Shown here one piece after another: positions 59,438-64,000 of a DNA stretch of 64,000 nucleotides (position 1 is the first letter of the stretch; the number at the start of each line of letters is the position of its first letter). Source of the DNA: Spinacia oleracea (taxonomy: Eukaryota > Streptophyta > Magnoliopsida > Caryophyllales > Amaranthaceae); assembly GCF_020520425.1 (NCBI RefSeq), contig NC_079491.1, forward strand, positions 28,821,449 through 28,885,448, in the 5' to 3' direction. The notes below the pieces were generated by a model, which saw only the letters and a list, made by a program, of their open reading frames with translations, had not been told where the DNA came from and did no database searches. The position numbers and the translations under genes are program-made.

Positions 59438-60697
59438 TCAACTCTTACACAGTCCCCTATAGCCCCAAGATGCTTTGTGATGTATATCTGCAGTCAACCC
59501 AGCTTCAACAGGAGATTTCTTATAAACAGCACTAAAGACTTGAGCGATCAGCAATGACAGGTTATTGTGAATTCTTATGGCTTGTTTGACCAACAAAGCC
59601 TTGTTATACTTATCAATATTGCGCAAACCCACTCCCCCCATTCCCTTAGGGATTTCTAAATTATCTCTCTTTACCCAGCATATACCTTTATCATCAGAGC
59701 TACCTTTCCACCAGAACCTCATGAATTTCGAATTTATTTGGTCTGCAATTTTCTTTGGCACACGAAATACAGCTAGCACACTTGAGCAAAGAGCCGCAAG
59801 AATGAAATTAATGAATATTAATCTTCCTGCTTGAGATAACCTCAAATGCTTCCATGAGAGAACCTTTTTTTGAATTTTATCAACCAAAGGCTGGAAAGAC
59901 TTGACTGATCTTCCATCAATTTCCACATCACATCCAAGATATCTACCAAGCTTTTCAGTGCAAGGAGTACCCAAAACTTGTTTTAGATCATTCTTAACTG
60001 GGCTTGGGGTGTTAGGGCTGAAAATGACACTGGATTTATCAAAGTTTATTGCTTCACCAGATATTTTACAGAATAGATCAATTGTATCTCTAATCTTCTT
60101 GCATGATTTCTGATTGGCTTTGAAACAGAACAAGGAATCATCTGCAAAGAACAGGTGTGGAATAGAAGGAGAGTTTCTGGAAAATTTAATACCTTTAATC
60201 TGCCCAGTCGCTTCGAGCTTTAGCATCATTCTTGACAACACCTCCATGACAAGTATAAAAATATATGGAGAGATCGGGTCACCTTGACGCAATCCACATT
60301 TAGGCTTAAAAAAATCACTTGGCTCATTATTGATAAGGATTGAGTATGAAGTTGTTGTGATACATTGCATTATCTAGTGTCTCCCTCTTGGAGGGAAATT
60401 CATCACATCCAGAAGCCAATGTACAAAATCCCATCTCACCCTATCATATGCTTTGTTCATATCCACCTTGAGCACAGCAAATCTCTCCAATCCTTTCCTC
60501 TTTCTTTTGATATATGTCATCACTTCATGTGCAAGAAGACAATTATCACCCATAAATCGCCTTGGAACAAAAGCATTCTGGAACGGACCAACAATTTGTT
60601 GCATAATGGGCTTGAGTCTATTCGTGATGCACTTCGAAATGATTTTGTATATAACATTGCAAAGACCAATTGGGCGGAAAAAATTAATCAAGAACAA
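59438..60697 (-). pseudogene. LINE reverse transcriptase region with an in-frame stop
   Basis: Two pieces in one frame (60,697-60,374 and 60,370-59,438) are split by a TAG at 60,374, between FPPRGRH and IMQCITTTSYS. They hold RT motifs RPIGL.NV.YKI, KVDMNKAYDRV, CGLRQGDPISPYIF, catalytic FADD and RYLG. The frame ends at 59,438 (LCKS*). The homologous frame then continues one phase over, so at least one indel lies near 59,440. Confidence 0.9.
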
Positions 60698-60709
60698 TTA
60701 AAAAGCTAG

Positions 60710-61227
60710 ATAGGAAATTCGTGAGAGAAAAGTATTATTAGGAGTAACTCAAAACACATGTTTCAGTGTTTCACTCCCAAGTAAAACAACGTCGGTCACA
60801 TGCAAAAGCCACATCCTTAAATCACTTCAACATGAATAAATGACAAGACTTGACTTTTGACACCACTCCCAACTCTAGACTTTCATTTTACATTATAAAA
60901 TTGGATTAAGCATCGAATGGATTTTTCCCTTGTCCAAAATGGACTAGCTAGAATTTGGGGGCCAAACAAATACTAATTTAAAAGTTAATTTTGTCACTAA
61001 ATCATGACGTAATTCCAAGATATAAATAAAAATACAGCGTCTTGTATTACAGGGCTACAATCGTGTACTCCCCCTTATGTTCATACTCAAGGTGCATACG
61101 TTCCAAGAGTTTTGAAGCTTATCCTCTTTCGCTTTACGTATATAATATTTTATTTAAGGCCGACTCAACGATTTAACGGTAAAGAAAAATACAGAATTCA
61201 ATTAGAACGACACTCAAACGATTTCGT
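60710..61227. other. Spacer between LINE and LTR fragment
   Basis: AT-rich, no gene or repeat ends identified. Confidence 0.4.
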
Positions 61228-61754
61228 AATTATTTTCCGATTCCGATAATATTTCCGATTCTGACAATATTTCCGTTTCCGGCAATATTTCTGATTCCGG
61301 CAATATTTCCATTTCCGATAATATTTTCCGATACGTACCATATTTCCGTTTCCGGCAACATCTACGACCTGGATAATATTTATATTTCCGATAAGATCCA
61401 TATTTCCGTTTCCGGCAATATCATCGTTTCCGGAGTATTCATAATTTGCCTTTTGACGATTTCAGCTCCCACTGGAACCGAGATCCGTCGATTCCGAATA
61501 TCCATATATGGAGTATTTAATTCACTTAAATACTTGATCCGTTCACGTACTATTTGTGTGACCCTACGGGTTCAGTCAAGAGTAAGCTGTGGATTAATAT
61601 TATTAATTCCACTTGAACTGAAGCGGCCTCTAGCTAGGCATACAGTTCACTTGATCTCACTGAATTATTAACTTGTATAATTAATTAATACTGAACCGCA
61701 TTTATGAGACTTAGCATTGAATGCATACTTGGACCAAGGGCATTATTTCCTTCA
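61228..61754 (-). mobile_element. Truncated LTR of the 10.4-kb copia family
   Basis: The segment matches the TTTCCG array and the remainder of the 1379-bp LTR up to its CA end (61,754; compare 24,490-24,997). Differences are clearly more frequent than between the two intact LTRs (for example ctggaaccgagatcc, atatatggagtat), so it is an older insertion or a related subfamily. It starts abruptly at 61,228 inside the array; GC-rich and opposite-end parts are lost. Confidence 0.9.
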
Positions 61755-62400
61755 GCTCGAGCCCAAACCGCAGCTCCGTCTTGCCGTAGTAGTTCCTTTG
61801 CACCTTACGCCTCTTCTGTCCTAACTGGGAGAAGGAATACCTCCCATGAGAGTTCTCCATCACCTGGTTAGCCCCTCCATTTTGGTTAGTTGTGGGTCCC
61901 CATGAGCTACACTGACCTTTCCAAGCCTGTCTTCTCCTTAGTGCCCTTGCCTTCCTCTCTTTGGTTACCTCATCCTTTCTCTTCTTGCTCATGTAGGATG
62001 AGCTATTGCCCTCCCTTTCACCACCCAAGCACATAATTTCTAGAGGAAGACATGAGATCCCAAACTTCTTTTCCTCTGGGTTCGACAAGTCATATATATG
62101 AGGCAGACACAAACAAGTCCTCACTAGTCTCCATAGGAAGGTAGTGATATTGGCTACTGGTGTTGATGAACGAGAAAGACTGGGATGACTCCAATAAAGA
62201 AGAGTCTGAGCTCTGAATCATTATGGCTTTCCCTTTACTAGCACTGGAGATGAGATTGGCATAGGTGGAAGGGAGTGGGTTAGATTTTGGGGAAGATTTT
62301 GGAGCGAGTGGGTCATTAGATTCAAAGTCAGGAAAGGAAAGCCTATCACCCTCATCAAGAGAAATCCACAGTCCTGACTCAATATAATAGTTTAACCTTT
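61755..62400 (-). pseudogene. Unassigned coding remnant, minus strand
   Basis: From about 62,400 down to 61,755 the minus strand reads nearly open text (PLAPKSSPKSNPLPSTYANL; SKKRKDEVTKERKARALRRR) with stops near 62,095 and 62,025. The basic, polar composition resembles plant LINE linker regions before the endonuclease, but I found no diagnostic motif. The LTR fragment joins it directly at 61,755, so the LTR inserted here or was joined by deletion. Confidence 0.4.
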
Positions 62401-63434
62401 TAAAAGTTGAAGACAGTTGTTCGACATCTTACTACTGATAACAATATACTTTACCCTATTATCTTTATCAATCTCTTTCTCCTCACCCCACCTTGTAGGC
62501 GCGTCAACACCACCGTGAGCAACCAACGTGCTTAGGCTTCTATGTCAATCTACGTAACTGTTTTCATTCACCACTACCGCCCAAGTACTCCGGGAATGCT
62601 AACTTAGATGCGGTGGCCTCCTCCGAGTCAAGGGATATCATAACACTCCTCTTAAGTTGTATTTGTGCTAGAATAAGGGAAGCAATTGATTAAATTAACG
62701 ATCAATGTATTTGGTCAAACATTGACTTTTGGAAAAGTTTGACTGATTTGTCCCCTTTTCAATACCTCCATTCACGTAAGAGTAAGGCCAGGATGACCCA
62801 TTTTATGCATGGTAACCCAAATCTAGGGGTCATTAATTGGTTGACCCTTTCCATTTATGGGCTTAACTTTGATTGGGGAACAAAAATTTATATGGGCTCG
62901 TGAGCTGAATGGTGCATGGGACTATGGGAGATTGGGAGTTACTGTTCATAAAAAACAAATATCCAACTTTTAAAAAGTTAAAGATGAGTGTCTTTTGAGC
63001 TTAATTCCTCTATTTGAAAATTTTATTACAATTAGTAAATATTAATATCATGTCTTTTGAATTTTATCTATTTTAATTTTAAAAATGGAATATTGATATG
63101 AGGTCATGTGCCACTCAGGTTTCAATTTTTATACTCCATATACATATTAGGAATCTAGCTTAATTAGGACTTATTGTTATGAGGTAATGGTAGTGGAAGA
63201 AGCACTTAAAAATGAGCTCAACATATATATATTTGTTTTGTTGCTTAGAAAATTGTTTGTCAACTAATTAACACATGTAGCCAAAAATTGCTAAGTAACC
63301 GACTAGCCAGTAGCCACCCCCTCCACCTTTCAAATAGAAGTTAGTATGTGGAAAGAATGGTCCAAAAAAAGTCTCACATCTTAATTAGCGAATATATACT
63401 GTAGTTGATAATGGCAAATAGTGATACGATGTCA
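62401..63434. other. Intergenic region, nothing recognised
   Basis: AT-rich DNA without coding potential or repeat ends I can support. Confidence 0.4.
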
Positions 63435-63750
63435 TGTATTGAGGATAAGGCAGTTATCTTATATGATAGAATATCGAATATAGTAGAGTTATGTTATAAC
63501 TAGGCTATATGATATAAGATAGAAGTCTATTGAGGATAAGACAGTTATCCTATATGATAGAATATCGAATATAGTAGAGTTATGTTATAACTAGGCTATA
63601 TGATATAAGATAGAAGTCTATATGAATTAGGAAACCTATGAAGAGTAGGAGATCTAGTTTGTATTATAAATAGAGGCGTATGCCCACGTATAACAGAACA
63701 CAATATAAAACACAATATTATATTTTCCCTATCAATAATATATTTTAACA
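63435..63750 (+). mobile_element. Copia-like LTR (5' LTR) running into a new element
   Basis: The LTR ends aaca at 63,750, directly followed by a primer-binding site. A TATA box (attataaatagagg, about 63,664) and 'aatatattttaaca' before the end are typical of an LTR. The 5' edge is approximate (near tgtattgagg, 63,435). A 91-bp tandem duplication fills the U3 part. The element's coding part would lie beyond the window. Confidence 0.72.
63440..63621 (+). repeat. Tandem duplication, 2 x 91 bp, in the LTR U3 region
   Basis: Units 63,440-63,530 and 63,531-63,621 start tgaggataag and end agaagtctat. They differ at only a few bases (gg/ga at the tenth position region, tct/tcc). Confidence 0.95.
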
Positions 63751-63763
63751 TGGTATCAAGAGC
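63751..63763 (+). other. Primer-binding site (initiator Met tRNA type)
   Basis: tggtatcaagagc right after the LTR end matches the usual plant copia site tggtatcagagc apart from one extra A. It marks the start of the element's transcribed leader, and tells that the element points rightwards. Confidence 0.8.
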
Positions 63764-64000
63764 AAGGTGAGATCTTGGGATTAATTACAAAAGTTTCACC
63801 CTGCCGGTGGGTTGAAAAATTAGACCCACCGGTGGGATTTATAAGTGCTTATACAAAAGTAAGGTTTTTGTAAGAGTTATTCAATTATTTCCGCTGTGCA
63901 ATATATACTAATATCATGTTTGATTTTTGTTTTCCGTTGTGAAACAAAAATAAAGTTTCTCTTTTGTTTCTCTTTGGGATGTGTGATATTTTATTCGATC

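Larger units (their letters stand above)
58047..60709 (-). mobile_element. LINE (L1-type), 5'-truncated and broken, minus orientation
   Basis: On the minus strand the order is reverse transcriptase (RPIGLCNVIYKIISK, LRQGDPISPYIF, FADDSLF), the post-RT zinc-ribbon (CCLCKSQEENEDHLFRDCP) and RNase H, then a 3' leader ending in a poly-A (poly-T at 58,047-58,061 plus). The 5' half, with the endonuclease and ORF1, is missing beyond 60,709. No target duplication could be matched. Breaks are listed under the coding pieces. Confidence 0.93.

Noticed and set aside
58047..60709. Target-site duplication for the LINE
   Set aside because: The sequence after the poly-A (attatgatattctag, minus strand) is not found at the 5' edge near 60,709, so no duplication can be claimed.

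Overview
This window is plant nuclear DNA: spliceosomal introns, plant-type receptor kinase and coiled-coil genes, plant Ty1/copia and LINE elements, tRNA-derived SINEs and hAT/Stowaway-type MITEs. The dispersed 9-mer TACTCCGTA hints at Caryophyllales (spinach/beet/quinoa side), but that is an inference. Only three host genes look intact; most of the rest is nested or decayed mobile DNA. Coordinates come from reading the sequence by eye, and splice sites were chosen by GT/AG plus frame continuity.

Layout. 1-9.7 kb: two nearly identical fragments of one Ty1/copia element (1-2656 and 4309-6964). The second leads into an LTR (from 7089) and then a gag-protease ORF cut at about 9040, where a reversed small LTR element (LTR 9416-9725) lies. 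10.1-15.3 kb: a plus-strand coiled-coil gene (10 coding exons, 411 aa). 16.0-20.1 kb: a convergent minus-strand LRR-III receptor-like (pseudo)kinase gene (643 aa) with a 5'UTR intron. 21.6-23 kb: an AT microsatellite, a short tandem duplication, an LTR-like promoter fragment and a SINE with 16-bp target duplications. 23,619-34,015: a complete 10.4-kb Ty1/copia element on the minus strand (1379-bp LTRs, TSD gtgaa), inserted into an old LINE whose halves flank it. 34.6-38 kb: old repeats, a LINE 3' end and AT-rich DNA. 38-45.4 kb: an unusual unit with a hAT MITE, a roughly 3-kb array of a 21-bp minisatellite, and a fragment of a clathrin light chain gene, bounded by similar GTCTGAC-rich ends. 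45.9-46.7 kb: a Stowaway-like MITE and a second SINE. 47.6-51.6 kb: a minus-strand gene for a basic Ser/Pro-rich protein of the Arabidopsis At2g40070 (BPP1) family, 589 aa. 51.9-55.7 kb: two hAT-type MITEs, then a 1.36-kb hAT-like element carrying a 422-bp near-perfect foldback and a tRNA-like segment. 58.0-60.7 kb: a broken LINE with RT, zinc-ribbon and RNase H regions. 61.2-61.8 kb: a truncated LTR of the 10.4-kb family. 63.4-64 kb: the LTR and primer-binding site of another copia-like element running off the window.

How it fits together: the host genes probably belong to one old gene neighbourhood. From memory, the receptor kinase and the Ser/Pro-rich protein have Arabidopsis relatives that are adjacent (At3g08680, At3g08670); here they are about 29 kb apart, separated by nested transposons. 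The strongest second-look items are the palindromic LTR-like foldback (54,626-55,047), the 21-bp array with a captured clathrin light chain fragment (40-43.7 kb), the serial 63-nt heptad exons of the coiled-coil gene, and the over-represented TACTCCGTA 9-mer.
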